A stretch of DNA of 64,000 nucleotides from NCBI RefSeq assembly GCF_002879855.1, contig NZ_PNYB01000020.1, positions 36,907-100,906 of the forward strand, written 5' to 3'. The stretch comes from Trinickia soli (GTDB lineage Bacteria > Pseudomonadota > Gammaproteobacteria > Burkholderiales > Burkholderiaceae). Each line of letters opens with the position of its first letter. The stretch's first letter is position 1. The position numbers were made by a program, and so were the translations under genes. The notes beneath the pieces are model-generated. The model was not told the DNA's origin and made no database searches. It saw only the letters and a program-made list of their open reading frames with translations. This document shows, piece by piece, positions 27,518 through 37,181 of this stretch.

Positions 27518-27904
27518 TCAACCGGCCGCCACCTGCCCCGCAAGCGTGTCGAGCAGCATGCGCGCGGTCGCAACGTTCGTCGCGCAGGGGACGTCATGCA
27601 CGTCGCAGGCGCGCACGAGCGCATTGATGTCGGGTTCGTGCGGCTGCGGCGTCATCGGATCGCGCAGGAAAATGACCAGATCCACTTTCCCTTCCGCGAG
27701 CAGCGCGCCGATTTGCAAGTCGCCGCCGTAAGGCCCCGACAGCATGCGCTCCACCGTCAGCCCGTGGGTGTCGGCGATGCGCCCGCCCGTCGTGCCCGTC
27801 GCGATGAGCTTGCAGCCGCGCAGCGTCGACGCGTACTCGCCGGCGAGGGCAACGATGTCTTCCTTCTTGTGATCGTGCGCAATCAGCGCAACGCATCGGG
27901 TCAT
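27518..27904 (-). CDS. mgsA: Methylglyoxal synthase
   Basis: 128 residues. It converts dihydroxyacetone phosphate to methylglyoxal and phosphate, a glycolytic bypass. MgsA motifs are complete: [37 protein letters not shown] with the catalytic aspartate, and [19 protein letters not shown] good AAGGAG precedes the ATG. The quinone oxidoreductase downstream on the same strand could help with toxic carbonyls, but this is speculation. Confidence 0.95.
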   Translation of the reverse strand: MTRCVALIAHDHKKEDIVALAGEYASTLRGCKLIATGTTGGRIADTHGLTVERMLSGPYGGDLQIGALLAEGKVDLVIFLRDPMTPQPHEPDINALVRACDVHDVPCATNVATARMLLDTLAGQVAAG

Positions 27905-27992
27905 GGCGCCACTCCTTCCGTTTGAGGCAGTTTCAACAAGCAGATCAAAAAATCGTCGATCGACTCACGCGTCGATCGCGTCCAGCAAAGGT

Positions 27993-28772
27993 TCAGAACG
28001 TACCGGGGTAAGCGCCGCCGTCGATGAGCCAGTTCTGGCCCGTGATGTAGCTTGCATGTGCGCTGCAGAGGAATGCGCAGGCTTTGCCGAATTCTTCAGG
28101 CTGCCCGAGCCGCTGTGCGGGGATCCCGGCTGCACGTTCGCGCCGCGCCTGTTCGACGCTGATTCCCTTGGCTTGCGCCTGCGCGTTGAGCGTCGTGGCG
28201 ATGCGGTCAGTGTCGAACAACCCCGGCAGCAGGTTGTTGATCGTCACGTTGTGCTGCACGACCTTGCGGGCAACGCCGGCGACGAAGCCCGTCAATCCCG
28301 AGCGCGCGCCGTTCGAGAGGCCGAGCACGTCGATCGGCGCCTTCACGGCCGAACTCGTGATGTTGACGATGCGACCGAAGCCGCGCTCGATCATGCCGTC
28401 GATCGTCGCTTGCAGCAGTGCGATCGGCGTCAGCATGTTGGCTTCGAGCGCACGAATCCAATCGTCGTGCGTAAATTTGCGAAAGTCGCCGGGCGGCGGG
28501 CCGCCCGCATTGTTCACCAGAATGTCGGGCGCGGGGCACGCCGCAAGCGCCGCTTCCCGGCCGGCCGGCGTCGTGATGTCGCACGCGACCGTACGCACCG
28601 ATGCGCCCGTCTTCGCGCGAATCTCTGCCGCCGTAGCCTCGAGCGTCGATTCGGTACGGGCGACGATGACGAGCGACACGCCTTCAGCGGCGAGCGCCTC
28701 GGCGCAGCCGCGTCCGAGCCCCTTACTGGCCGCGCAAACGAGCGCGGTGCGACCTGCGATTCCAAGATCCAT
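27993..28772 (-). CDS. Atypical SDR-family protein lacking the catalytic Tyr/Lys
   Basis: 259 residues from ATG 28772 (MDLGIAGRTALVCAASKGLG). It has the SDR fold (NNAGGPPPGD near 90, NITSSAVKAP near 140, C-terminal NWLIDGGAYPG), but the cofactor glycine motif reads CAASKGLG rather than TGxxxGxG, and the place of Tyr-x3-Lys is taken by Ser-Asn-Gly-Ala-Arg (LSNGARSGLTGF). This matches a known SDR-like subgroup related to beta-ketoacyl-ACP reductase but lacking the catalytic set. It may bind a cofactor without classical catalysis, or use another mechanism. It is divergent from upp. Confidence 0.85.
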   Translation of the reverse strand: MDLGIAGRTALVCAASKGLGRGCAEALAAEGVSLVIVARTESTLEATAAEIRAKTGASVRTVACDITTPAGREAALAACPAPDILVNNAGGPPPGDFRKFTHDDWIRALEANMLTPIALLQATIDGMIERGFGRIVNITSSAVKAPIDVLGLSNGARSGLTGFVAGVARKVVQHNVTINNLLPGLFDTDRIATTLNAQAQAKGISVEQARRERAAGIPAQRLGQPEEFGKACAFLCSAHASYITGQNWLIDGGAYPGTF

Positions 28773-28981
28773 CCGTGTGTCCCCAATATCGACGGGCAAT
28801 GGGCGGATTGTAGAAGAATCGCCGCAACCGCGCCGAAGGCCACTGTGCGTCGCGGCGTCTGCTGCCCAATAGATGCCGCAACGGAAAATCGCCGCCCCGG
28901 TTCCTTTTGGCACTTTTCCCGTCGCTTCTTTCGGTAAACTTGCGCAAACCACTTCGAACCGCGCCGCCGCGCCCGCCCGCC

Positions 28982-29632
28982 ATGAAACAAGACAGCCGCT
29001 TCCCGAATCTGTTCATCCTCAATCATCCGCTGATTCAGCACAAGCTCACGCACATGCGCGACAAGGACACGTCGACGCGCACGTTTCGCGAGCTGCTGCG
29101 CGAGATCACGCTGCTGATGGGTTATGAGATAACGCGCAACCTGCCGATCACGACGCGGCGTGTCGAGACGCCGCTCGTCGAGATCGACGCGCCCGTGATC
29201 GCGGGCAGAAAGCTTGCCATCGTGCCGGTGCTGCGGGCCGGCGTCGGCATGTCGGACGGGTTGCTCGAGCTGATTCCGTCCGCGCGCGTCGGGCACATCG
29301 GCGTGTATCGCGATGCGGAGCATCGTCCGGTCGAATATCTCGTGAGGCTGCCCGACCTGGAAGACCGCACGTTCATTCTCTGCGACCCGATGGTGGCGAC
29401 CGGTTATTCGGCCGTCCATGCGGTCGACGTATTGAAGCGGCGCGGCGTCGCGGGCGAGCACATTTCGTTCGTCGCCCTCGTGGCAGCCCCGGAGGGTGTC
29501 CAGGTCTTCCAGGACGCGCATCCGGACGTAAAGCTTTACGTCGCCTCGCTCGATTCCCACTTGAACGAACACGCGTATATCGTGCCGGGGCTCGGCGACG
29601 CCGGCGACCGGCTCTTCGGCACCAAGAACTAG
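28982..29632 (+). CDS. upp: Uracil phosphoribosyltransferase
   Basis: 216 residues from ATG 28982 ([11 protein letters not shown]). It salvages uracil with PRPP to UMP. Family segments are [58 protein letters not shown] and the PRPP loop [14 protein letters not shown] (near 127-140). No good ribosome site is seen before the start, which is placed by homology. Its divergent neighbour is the atypical SDR gene. Confidence 0.95.
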   Translation: MKQDSRFPNLFILNHPLIQHKLTHMRDKDTSTRTFRELLREITLLMGYEITRNLPITTRRVETPLVEIDAPVIAGRKLAIVPVLRAGVGMSDGLLELIPSARVGHIGVYRDAEHRPVEYLVRLPDLEDRTFILCDPMVATGYSAVHAVDVLKRRGVAGEHISFVALVAAPEGVQVFQDAHPDVKLYVASLDSHLNEHAYIVPGLGDAGDRLFGTKN

Positions 29633-29821
29633 CCGGCGATTGTCGGCCCCCGCGCCTCAGCGCTGCGCGGCCCCAGCCCGCGGCTTGCCATCGGCCGGTC
29701 GTCCACGCCCGCCTGCAAGACGACGATAGTCGTCGAATAAATAGAAATGGGGCACCATACAAAAAACCGCCCCGCGTGCCGTTAACTGGCGTGAAACCAT
29801 TCGCGCCACTGAGTCTCCGCC

Positions 29822-31933
29822 ATGCACGGCACTTACAACTTCTGGCTCGTCGCGCTGTCGCTTGCCGTCGCGACGCTCGCCTCCTTCACGGCGCTGGACC
29901 TTTCGGGGCGGATCGCTTCGGTCGTGCGCCGTCGTCAGCGCCAAGCCTGGCTGATCGGCGGCGCCGGAGCCATGGGCGTCGGCATCTGGTCGATGCACTT
30001 CATCGGCGTGCTCGCGTTCTCCCTTCCCATTCCGGTCGGCTACGATTTCGCGATCACCGCTTGCTCGCTGCTGATCGCGATCGTCGTCTCATATTTTGCG
30101 CTGCGCGTCATCACGCATCGCGACCTCGGAATCCGGCGCCTCCCGGTCGCCGCCGTGCTCATGGGCCTTGGCATCGTCAGCATGCATTACACGGGCGATG
30201 CAGCCATGCGCATGCAGCCCGGCATCGCGTACGATCCGCTCCTCGTCGCGGCTTCGATCGCGATCGCGATCGTCGCCTCGGGGGCCGCGCTATGGATGGC
30301 CCATCGACTTCGCTCGGAAGAGCAGGAACACGTGCTCGTCAAACGCGCGGCCGCCTCGCTGGTCATGGGCCTCGCCATCACGGGCATGCACTACACGGCC
30401 AACGCAGCCGCCACCGTGCTGCCCGGATCGATCTGCGGCGCCGCAGGCGGCGTGGACCTGCGCTGGCTCGGCACGACGATCGCGATCTTCACCTTCGCCA
30501 TTTTGATCGTGACGCTGATGCTCTCGCGCTTCGATGCGCGCACTGCATTTCTCGTCAAATCGGTGTCGCAGCTCAACGGCCGCATCATGCACATGGCGTC
30601 GTTCGACGCCCTGACCGAGCTGCCGAACCGCCGCACGCTCACCGAGCGCATGGAACGCGCGATCGATCTCGGCAAACGCGGCAAAGGCCAATTCGCTGTC
30701 CTGTTCATGGACCTCGACGGCTTCAAGACCATCAACGACTCGCTCGGGCATACCGTCGGCGACGAGGTGCTCAAAGCGTTCGCGCAACGCCTGATCGACT
30801 GTGCGAGCGCGGGTGACACCGTGGCCCGGCTCGGCGGCGACGAGTTCGTCATGCTGGTCTTGCAAGTCGACATGCCGGGCGACGCGCGCCGCGTTGCGCA
30901 AGCCGTGCTCGAGCGCATGCACGAAAGCATCTGGGTGGAAGAGCAACCGCTGCTCGTCGCACCGAGCGTCGGCATCGCGCTGTTCCCGCGCGACGGCGAT
31001 ACCGTCGAGACGCTGCTCAAAAACGCGGACGCGGCCATGTACGCCGCCAAGCGCGCGGGGCGCGGCACCTGCCGCTTTTTCGAAATGGACATGAGCGAAG
31101 AAGCCACGCGCACGCTGCAGATTCAGCAGGCCATGCGCGAGGCGCTCGACAAGGATTACTTTTCCCTGCATTTCCAGCCCAAGTTCTATGGGCACGACGG
31201 CGCGCTGGCGGGCGCAGAAGCGCTGTTGCGACTCAATCACCCGACCCTCGGCCTGCTCTCGCCGGCCGAATTCATTTCCATCGCCGAGCGCAACGGGCAA
31301 ATCGTCCCGATCGGCTACTGGGTCGTGCGCGAGGCGTGCCGGCAGATTCGCCGCTGGCAGGCGCAGGGCTTCCAACCGACGAAGGTCGCGATCAACCTCT
31401 CGCCGCGCCAGCTCGCGCAGCAGGATCTGCTCGCAAAGATCGTCGAAATCCTGCGCGAAGAACAGGTGGCGGGTGACCAGATCATGTTCGAAATCACCGA
31501 AACAGCGGCCATGCACGATGTGCGCCGCACGGCCGACATGGTGCGTGCGTTCCAGCACAGCGGATTCGAAGTGGCGATCGACGATTTCGGCACCGGTTAT
31601 TCGAGCCTCGCGTACCTTCAGCGTTTCCGCGTAAGGCAATTGAAAATCGATCGCTTCTTCGTCGATGGACTCGACAAGCAAAGCGACGAGGGCACCGCCA
31701 TCGTGTCCGCGATCATCGCGCTCGCCCATTCGCTCGGCATGGACGTCGTGGCCGAAGGCGTCGAAACCCAATCACAGTGGGACAAGCTCAAAGCGCTGCG
31801 CTGCGACGAAATGCAGGGCTTCCTGCTGGGCAGGCCGCTCACACCGGAGGCGTTCGGCGCCCTGCTCGGCGCCCGCACCGGGCGCGCAGCGCGCCGGACG
31901 TCCGCCCTCGCACCCATTGAACCGCAGGCCTAG
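29822..31933 (+). CDS. MHYT-GGDEF-EAL cyclic di-GMP signalling protein
   Basis: 703 residues. The N-terminal seven-helix MHYT sensor has three copies of its motif: MGVGIWSMHFIG, MGLGIVSMHYTG and MGLAITGMHYTA; it is thought to sense gases through copper. The GGDEF domain (about 255-420) has an intact RLGGDEF active site but lacks the arginine of the inhibitory RxxD site (SAGD instead). The EAL domain (about 430-680) keeps EALLRL, INLSPRQ, EITE, DDFGTGYSSL, LKID and AEGVE, so phosphodiesterase activity is likely. Known relatives such as YkoW or NbdA control motility and biofilm. It stands alone. Confidence 0.95.
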   Translation: MHGTYNFWLVALSLAVATLASFTALDLSGRIASVVRRRQRQAWLIGGAGAMGVGIWSMHFIGVLAFSLPIPVGYDFAITACSLLIAIVVSYFALRVITHRDLGIRRLPVAAVLMGLGIVSMHYTGDAAMRMQPGIAYDPLLVAASIAIAIVASGAALWMAHRLRSEEQEHVLVKRAAASLVMGLAITGMHYTANAAATVLPGSICGAAGGVDLRWLGTTIAIFTFAILIVTLMLSRFDARTAFLVKSVSQLNGRIMHMASFDALTELPNRRTLTERMERAIDLGKRGKGQFAVLFMDLDGFKTINDSLGHTVGDEVLKAFAQRLIDCASAGDTVARLGGDEFVMLVLQVDMPGDARRVAQAVLERMHESIWVEEQPLLVAPSVGIALFPRDGDTVETLLKNADAAMYAAKRAGRGTCRFFEMDMSEEATRTLQIQQAMREALDKDYFSLHFQPKFYGHDGALAGAEALLRLNHPTLGLLSPAEFISIAERNGQIVPIGYWVVREACRQIRRWQAQGFQPTKVAINLSPRQLAQQDLLAKIVEILREEQVAGDQIMFEITETAAMHDVRRTADMVRAFQHSGFEVAIDDFGTGYSSLAYLQRFRVRQLKIDRFFVDGLDKQSDEGTAIVSAIIALAHSLGMDVVAEGVETQSQWDKLKALRCDEMQGFLLGRPLTPEAFGALLGARTGRAARRTSALAPIEPQA

Positions 31934-32255
31934 GCGCACCTTCGGGATCGCCGCTCGCCGCTTGGTATATCGCCCCTTGCAGCAGGCCGAAGCCGCGCCC
32001 CAGCGCGGCGGTCGCGACCCGCCGGGCATGGTAAAATCGCCGTCTGCTCTTCGGACGGCCTGCCCCCTCCCGCATCGCGGCGCGCGAGCGCAACTGCGCG
32101 GATAGCACGCAGCACGCCGCCCGACACCCGAACCACCGGCATGACTTGCACGGTTCGCACCGGGTTAGCGCTGGGTTAGCACCGGGTCAGCACGATTCGC
32201 AATCGACAAAACGCATCATGCGTGTGCCCGAGGGGCACGCGCCACGGAGAAACGT
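31934..32255 (+). other. Leader region before yebC
   Basis: 322 bases with no supportable gene. TAAAAT at 32032-32037 is a possible -10 without a good -35. Three imperfect 11-base repeats lie at 32157-32189. The yebC ribosome site (GGAGA) lies just before 32256. Confidence 0.4.
32157..32189. repeat. Three tandem 11-bp imperfect repeats upstream of yebC
   Basis: Units GCACCGGGTTA, GCGCTGGGTTA and GCACCGGGTCA follow one another without gap and are followed by a partial GCAC. They lie about 65 bases before the yebC start and could be binding sites or simple slippage. Confidence 0.6.
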
Positions 32256-32984
32256 ATGGCTGGTCATTCCAAATGGGCCAACATCAAGCATAAGAAAGCC
32301 GCTGCCGACGCCAAGCGCGGCAAAGTCTGGACGCGCCTCATCAAGGAAATCCAGGTGGCGGCCCGCATGGGCGGAGGCGAGATCGACTCGAACCCGCGTC
32401 TGCGGCTCGCCGTCGAAAAGGCGTACGACGCCAATATGCCGAAGGACAACATCAGCCGCGCGATCCAGCGCGGCGTGGGCGGCGTCGACGGCGCGAACTA
32501 CGAGGAAATCCGCTACGAAGGCTACGGCATCGGCGGCGCGGCCGTCATCGTCGACACGATGACCGACAACCGCACGCGGACCGTGGCCGAAGTACGCCAT
32601 GCGTTCTCCAAGTTCGGCGGCAACATGGGCACGGACGGTTCGGTCGCGTTCCTGTTCGACCACGTCGGCCAGTTCCTGTTCGCGCCCGGCACGCCCGAAG
32701 ACAAGCTCATGGAAGCGGCGCTCGAAGCGGGCGCGAACGACGTCGTCACGAACGACGACGACAGCATCGAAGTGCTCTGCGCGCCGAACGATTTCGCCAA
32801 GGTCAAGCAGGCGCTCGAAGCGGCCGGCTTCAAGGCCGAACTGGCCGAAGTCACGATGAAGCCGCAAACTGAAGTCGAATTCACGGGCGAAGACGCCGTG
32901 AAGATGCAGAAGCTGCTCGATGCGCTCGAAAACCTCGACGATGTGCAAGAGGTCTACACGAACGCGTCGATCGCCGACGAGTAA
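32256..32984 (+). CDS. yebC: YebC/TACO1-family protein
   Basis: 242 residues, the usual length. The N-terminus [22 protein letters not shown] is the family hallmark, followed by [34 protein letters not shown] and [18 protein letters not shown]. YebC proteins were described as transcription regulators (PmpR) and more recently as factors that help ribosomes pass proline-rich stretches. It is the first gene of the yebC-purD-hemF-nadD-rsfS-rlmH-maf-rng run; purD starts 18 bases after it. Confidence 0.96.
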   Translation: MAGHSKWANIKHKKAAADAKRGKVWTRLIKEIQVAARMGGGEIDSNPRLRLAVEKAYDANMPKDNISRAIQRGVGGVDGANYEEIRYEGYGIGGAAVIVDTMTDNRTRTVAEVRHAFSKFGGNMGTDGSVAFLFDHVGQFLFAPGTPEDKLMEAALEAGANDVVTNDDDSIEVLCAPNDFAKVKQALEAAGFKAELAEVTMKPQTEVEFTGEDAVKMQKLLDALENLDDVQEVYTNASIADE

Positions 32985-33002
32985 CAGACAGGGGCGAAGC
33001 AC

Positions 33003-34277
33003 ATGAAACTACTCGTCGTCGGCTCCGGTGGCCGCGAACATGCCCTGGCCTGGAAACTCGCGCAATCGCCGCGCGTGCAGCTTGTCTACGTGGCACCAGG
33101 CAACGGCGGCACGGCGCAGGACGAGCGCCTGCGCAACATCGACATCACGGACCTCGATGCGCTAGCCGATTTCGCCGAAAAAGAGCAGATCGCGATGACC
33201 GTGGTCGGCCCCGAAGCCCCGCTCGCCGCGGGCATCGTCAACGTATTCCGCCGGCGCGGTCTCAAGGTATTCGGGCCGACCAAAGAAGCTGCGCAGCTCG
33301 AAAGCTCGAAGGATTTCGCCAAGGCGTTCATGAAGCGTCACGGCATTCCGACGGCCGCCTATGAAACGTTTTCCGATGCGGCCGCCGCCCACGCGTATAT
33401 CGACCGCCAAGGCGCGCCGATCGTGATCAAGGCCGACGGCCTCGCCGCGGGCAAGGGCGTGGTCGTCGCGGCGACGCTCGACGAGGCGCATGCCGCCGTC
33501 GACATGATGCTCGCCGATAACAAGCTCGGCGATGCCGGCGCGCGCGTCGTCATCGAGGAATTTTTGGCGGGCGAAGAAGCCAGCTTCATCGTCATGGTCG
33601 ACGGCAAACACGTGCTGCCGCTCGCTTCGAGCCAGGATCACAAGCGCCTGCTCGACGGCGATCAAGGCCCGAACACCGGTGGCATGGGCGCGTACTCGCC
33701 CGCCCCGATCGTCACGCCGCAACTGCATGCGCGCGTGATGCGCGAAATCATTCTGCCCACTGTGCGCGGCATGGAAAAGGACGGGATCCGCTACACGGGC
33801 TTTCTCTATGCGGGCCTCATGATCGACGCCGAGGGCAATCCCAAGACGCTCGAATTCAACTGCCGCATGGGCGACCCCGAAACGCAGCCGATCATGGCGC
33901 GTCTGAAGGGCGATTTTTCGAAAGTGATCGAGAGCGCGATCGCAGGCACGCTCGATACGGTCGAACTCACGTGGGATCGCCGCACGGCGCTCGGTGTCGT
34001 GCTTGCCGCGCATCATTATCCCGATGCGCCGCGCAAAGGCGATCGCATCAACGGCATCCCGGCCGAGACCGACACCGCTGTGACGTTCCATGCGGGCACC
34101 TCGCTCGTCGACGGCAAGCTCGTGACGGCCGGCGGGCGTGTGCTTTGTGTCGTCGGTTTGTCCGACTCCGTGCGCGGTGCCCAGTCGGCCGCTTACGAAG
34201 CGATCAATCAGATCTCGTTCGACGGCATGCAGTATCGCCGCGATATCGGCTATCGCGCGTTGAGCCGCAAGCATTGA
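33003..34277 (+). CDS. purD: Phosphoribosylamine-glycine ligase (GAR synthetase)
   Basis: 424 residues. It joins phosphoribosylamine and glycine with ATP in the second step of purine synthesis. The N-domain begins MKLLVVGSGGREHALAWKL; the ATP-grasp part has IKADGLAAGKGVVVA, SSQDHKRLLDGDQGPNTGGM and LEFNCRMGDPETQ. Length and order are normal for the single-function bacterial enzyme. Confidence 0.97.
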   Translation: MKLLVVGSGGREHALAWKLAQSPRVQLVYVAPGNGGTAQDERLRNIDITDLDALADFAEKEQIAMTVVGPEAPLAAGIVNVFRRRGLKVFGPTKEAAQLESSKDFAKAFMKRHGIPTAAYETFSDAAAAHAYIDRQGAPIVIKADGLAAGKGVVVAATLDEAHAAVDMMLADNKLGDAGARVVIEEFLAGEEASFIVMVDGKHVLPLASSQDHKRLLDGDQGPNTGGMGAYSPAPIVTPQLHARVMREIILPTVRGMEKDGIRYTGFLYAGLMIDAEGNPKTLEFNCRMGDPETQPIMARLKGDFSKVIESAIAGTLDTVELTWDRRTALGVVLAAHHYPDAPRKGDRINGIPAETDTAVTFHAGTSLVDGKLVTAGGRVLCVVGLSDSVRGAQSAAYEAINQISFDGMQYRRDIGYRALSRKH

Positions 34278-34279
34278 TC

Positions 34280-34305
34280 GGTCGCGGCGCCCTCGCGCCG
34301 CGGCC
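34280..34305 (+). terminator. GC-rich tetraloop hairpin between purD and hemF
   Basis: An 11-bp stem with one G-T pair (34280-34290 with 34295-34305) and a CCTC loop lies directly after the purD stop. The tail (TTCATCC) is not T-rich, so it may attenuate or protect the mRNA end rather than terminate. Confidence 0.35.
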
Positions 34306-34364
34306 TTCATCCGTCCCGGGCCATGTCCGGCTCGGCCCATCAGCCCTTTCGCGTGCGCAACACT

Positions 34365-35288
34365 ATGTCCGATCCGACCTACGACGTTTCTTCCGTGCGC
34401 AGCTATTTGCAAGGGCTGCAAGCGCGCATCGTCGACGCGCTGGGCGCGCTCGACGGCAAATCGTTCGGCGTTGACGCATGGGAGCGGCCGGCCGGCGGCA
34501 GCCTGCGCGGTGGCGGCGTCACGCGCATCCTGGAGGGCGGAGCGTTGATCGAACGCGGCGGCGTGGGATTCTCCGACGTGGCGGGCGACAAGCTGCCGCC
34601 GTCGGCCAGCGCGCTGCGGCCGCATCTGGCAGGACGCGGCTTCGAGGCGATGGGCGTCTCGCTCGTCATGCATCCGCTCAACCCGTACTGCCCCACCGCC
34701 CACATGAACGTGCGAATGCTGGCGGCGACCAAGGAAGGCGAGGCGCCGATCTTCTGGTTCGGCGGCGGCATGGATCTCACGCCCTACTATGGCTTCGAGG
34801 AAGATGCAGCGCATTTCCATCGCGTCTGCCGCGATGCGCTCGCGCCGTTCGGGGCCGATCTCTACCCGCGCTTCAAGCGCTGGTGCGACGACTACTTCTT
34901 CCTGAAGCACCGGAACGAGACCCGCGGCGTAGGCGGGATCTTCTTCGACGATTTCGACGAGTTGGGTTTCGACCGTTCGTTCGCGATGGTCAGGAGCGTC
35001 GGCGATGCCTTTGTCGACGCCTATCTGCCGCTGCTCGAAAAGCGCCGCGCCACGCCGTATGGCGAGCGCGAGCGCGCGTTTCAAAACTACCGTCGCGGCC
35101 GCTACGTCGAATTCAATCTCGTCTACGACCGCGGCACGCTGTTCGGTCTGCAAAGCGGCGGGCGCGCCGAGTCGATTTTGCTGTCGATGCCGCCGGTGGC
35201 CAATTGGCGTTACGACTGGCGACCCGAACCGGGCACGCCCGAAGCGCGGCTTTACAGCGATTTCCTCACGCCGCGCGATTGGGCATGA
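34365..35288 (+). CDS. hemF: Oxygen-dependent coproporphyrinogen III oxidase
   Basis: 307 residues from ATG 34365 ([19 protein letters not shown]); an upstream in-frame ATG at 34323 adds 14 non-conserved residues. It converts coproporphyrinogen III to protoporphyrinogen IX using oxygen in heme synthesis. Conserved blocks: [79 protein letters not shown] and LLSMPP-x-NWRYDW. Confidence 0.97.
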   Translation: MSDPTYDVSSVRSYLQGLQARIVDALGALDGKSFGVDAWERPAGGSLRGGGVTRILEGGALIERGGVGFSDVAGDKLPPSASALRPHLAGRGFEAMGVSLVMHPLNPYCPTAHMNVRMLAATKEGEAPIFWFGGGMDLTPYYGFEEDAAHFHRVCRDALAPFGADLYPRFKRWCDDYFFLKHRNETRGVGGIFFDDFDELGFDRSFAMVRSVGDAFVDAYLPLLEKRRATPYGERERAFQNYRRGRYVEFNLVYDRGTLFGLQSGGRAESILLSMPPVANWRYDWRPEPGTPEARLYSDFLTPRDWA

Positions 35289-35319
35289 AGCGAGCCGTTC
35301 GACCGCAAAGGACCGACAT

Positions 35320-36078
35320 CTGAATTCGACCAGACCTGCCCCGTCACGCTGCGCAACCGGCGCGCAGCCGTTGCCGCGCCGCGTCGGCTTGCTGGGCGGC
35401 ACATTCGATCCGATTCATAACGGGCACCTTGCGCTCGCGCGCCGCTTCGCCGATCTGTTGTCGTTGACCGAGCTCGTATTGCTGCCCGCGGGCCAGCCGT
35501 ATCAGAAGGCCGGGGTCTCCGCCGCGCAGCATCGTTTGGCGATGACGCGTGCCGCGGCCGCGACGCTCGCACTGCCCGGTGTTGCCGTGACGGTCGCCAC
35601 CGACGAGATCGAACATGAAGGGCCGACTTACACGGTCGAGACGCTTGCGCGTTGGCGTGCGCGAGAAGGCGAGGACACATCGCTCTCGCTGCTCATCGGC
35701 GCCGACCAATTGCTGCGGCTCGACACGTGGCACGACTGGCGCAAGCTGTTCGATTACGCGCATGTTTGCGCGGCCACGCGGCCGGGCTTCGACCTGTCGA
35801 GCCTCTCGCCTGCACTGGCGCAGGAACTCGGCCCGCGTCGCGCCGATGCCAATACGCTGCGCTGCACGCGCGCGGGGTGCCTCCTCGTCGACGACACACT
35901 CGCGCTAGACGTCTCGGCCACCGACATCCGCGCGCACCTGAAAGCGAAGCTCGCGCACGACGCTGCGGCGGGCCGGACCACCGCCGCCGTGCCGGGCGCT
36001 ACACATACGCCAGCTCCCGAGCCGATCCCGGCGGCCGTCTGGGACTATATTCTCCAACATCATCTGTACCATCCGTAA
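35320..36078 (+). CDS. nadD: Nicotinate-nucleotide adenylyltransferase
   Basis: About 252 residues. It makes deamido-NAD from nicotinate mononucleotide and ATP. The nucleotidyltransferase motif [18 protein letters not shown] sits near the N-terminus and the second motif appears as [10 protein letters not shown]. The true start is unclear: no ATG or GTG lies between the hemF stop and the conserved core. A CTG at 35320 has AAAGGA seven bases upstream; a TTG at 35371 just before PRRVGLLGG lacks one. I give the CTG provisionally. A loop of about 15 residues ([17 protein letters not shown]) is inserted near the C-terminus. Confidence 0.9.
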   Translation: MNSTRPAPSRCATGAQPLPRRVGLLGGTFDPIHNGHLALARRFADLLSLTELVLLPAGQPYQKAGVSAAQHRLAMTRAAAATLALPGVAVTVATDEIEHEGPTYTVETLARWRAREGEDTSLSLLIGADQLLRLDTWHDWRKLFDYAHVCAATRPGFDLSSLSPALAQELGPRRADANTLRCTRAGCLLVDDTLALDVSATDIRAHLKAKLAHDAAAGRTTAAVPGATHTPAPEPIPAAVWDYILQHHLYHP

Positions 36079-36080
36079 CC

Positions 36081-36638
36081 ATGGATATTCGCAAACTGCA
36101 ACGCGCAATCGTCGACGGTCTGGAAGACGTCAAAGCGCAAGACATCCGCATCTTCAACACGAGCCATTTGACCGAGCTGTTCGATCGCGTGATCGTCGCG
36201 AGCGGCAACTCGAACCGTCAAACGAAGGCGCTCGCCTCGAGCGTGCGCGAGAAAGTGAAGGAAGCCGGCGGGGACATCATCAGCACCGAGGGCGAGGACA
36301 TCGGCGAATGGGTACTGGTCGACTGCGGCGACGCGATCGTCCATATCCTGCAGCCTGCTCTGCGCCAGTACTACAACCTCGAGGAAATCTGGGGCGACAA
36401 GCCCGTGCGCGTCAAACTCGCAAGCACGAACCCGTTCGCAGGCGCCCGCGCGAGCGAGCCCGAGGATGAAGACGACGACGAGGATGCCGACGTAGAAGGC
36501 GTGGCGAAGCCCGCGCCCAAGCCCGCACGCAAAACCGCGGCAAGCAAAGCACCGGCGCGCAAAGCACCGGCACGCAAGGCTCCGGCAAGCAAGGCCCCGG
36601 CACGTAAGAGCCCTGCGCGCAAGGGCGGCGCGAAGTAA
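36081..36638 (+). CDS. rsfS: Ribosomal silencing factor RsfS with Lys/Ala/Pro-rich tail
   Basis: 185 residues; the normal protein is about 105-120. The first 115 residues are a regular RsfS (formerly YbeB/Iojap) domain: [60 protein letters not shown] and YYNLEEIWG. It binds L14 on the large subunit and blocks 30S joining when nutrients are low. From residue 121 there is a low-complexity tail: an acidic stretch ([14 protein letters not shown]), then KPAPKPARK and five KAPAR-type pentapeptides. The tail resembles histone H1-like tails of Burkholderia proteins. The gene starts two bases after nadD ends. Confidence 0.95.
   Translation: MDIRKLQRAIVDGLEDVKAQDIRIFNTSHLTELFDRVIVASGNSNRQTKALASSVREKVKEAGGDIISTEGEDIGEWVLVDCGDAIVHILQPALRQYYNLEEIWGDKPVRVKLASTNPFAGARASEPEDEDDDEDADVEGVAKPAPKPARKTAASKAPARKAPARKAPASKAPARKSPARKGGAK
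36546..36620 (+). repeat. Five 15-bp coding repeats in the rsfS tail
   Basis: Five consecutive 15-base units encode [20 protein letters not shown] and KSPAR. Synonymous changes between units suggest the repeat is not very recent. Copy number may vary between strains by slippage. Confidence 0.8.
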
Positions 36639-36660
36639 CGACGCGGCGTCTCGCGCGACA

Positions 36661-37131
36661 ATGAAACTGCATATCCTGGCCGTCGGCCATAAGATGCCCG
36701 ACTGGATCGCGGCCGGCTTCGACGAGTACGCGAAGCGGATGCCGCCCGAGCTGCGGATCGAGCTGCGCGAAATCAAGCCCGAGCCGAGAACGGGCGGCCG
36801 TTCGGCGCAAAGCGTCATGGCGGCCGAGCGCCAGCGCATCGACGCCGCGTTGCCCAAGGCCGCACGCCTCGTCGCACTCGACGAGCGCGGCCGCGACTGG
36901 ACAACAATGCAGCTTGCGGCTGCGCTGCCCGAGTGGCAGCGCGACGGGCGCGACGTTGCATTCGTGATCGGCGGCGCCGATGGCCTCGATCCCGAGCTGA
37001 AAGCGCGGGCCGAGCTGCTGCTGCGCGTGTCCAGCCTGACCCTGCCGCACGGCATGGTTCGTGTCCTGCTCGCGGAACAGCTTTACCGCGCGTGGAGCAT
37101 CACGCAGAATCACCCTTACCATCGCGTCTGA
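36661..37131 (+). CDS. rlmH: 23S rRNA (pseudouridine-1915 N3)-methyltransferase
   Basis: 156 residues, the usual length. RlmH methylates pseudouridine 1915 in helix 69 of 23S rRNA on 70S ribosomes. This SPOUT enzyme shows [42 protein letters not shown] and the knotted C-terminus [20 protein letters not shown] followed by HPYHR. It lies behind rsfS, as in most proteobacteria. Confidence 0.97.
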   Translation: MKLHILAVGHKMPDWIAAGFDEYAKRMPPELRIELREIKPEPRTGGRSAQSVMAAERQRIDAALPKAARLVALDERGRDWTTMQLAAALPEWQRDGRDVAFVIGGADGLDPELKARAELLLRVSSLTLPHGMVRVLLAEQLYRAWSITQNHPYHRV

Positions 37132-37181
37132 TGCGGCGTCCGTTCTCGTGAGCGGCCGCCCAGGCCCAACGAGAACGATAC

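Noticed and set aside
33162..35402. 746-codon minus-strand frame across purD, hemF and nadD
   Set aside because: It runs opposite three well-conserved genes and has no recognisable protein features.
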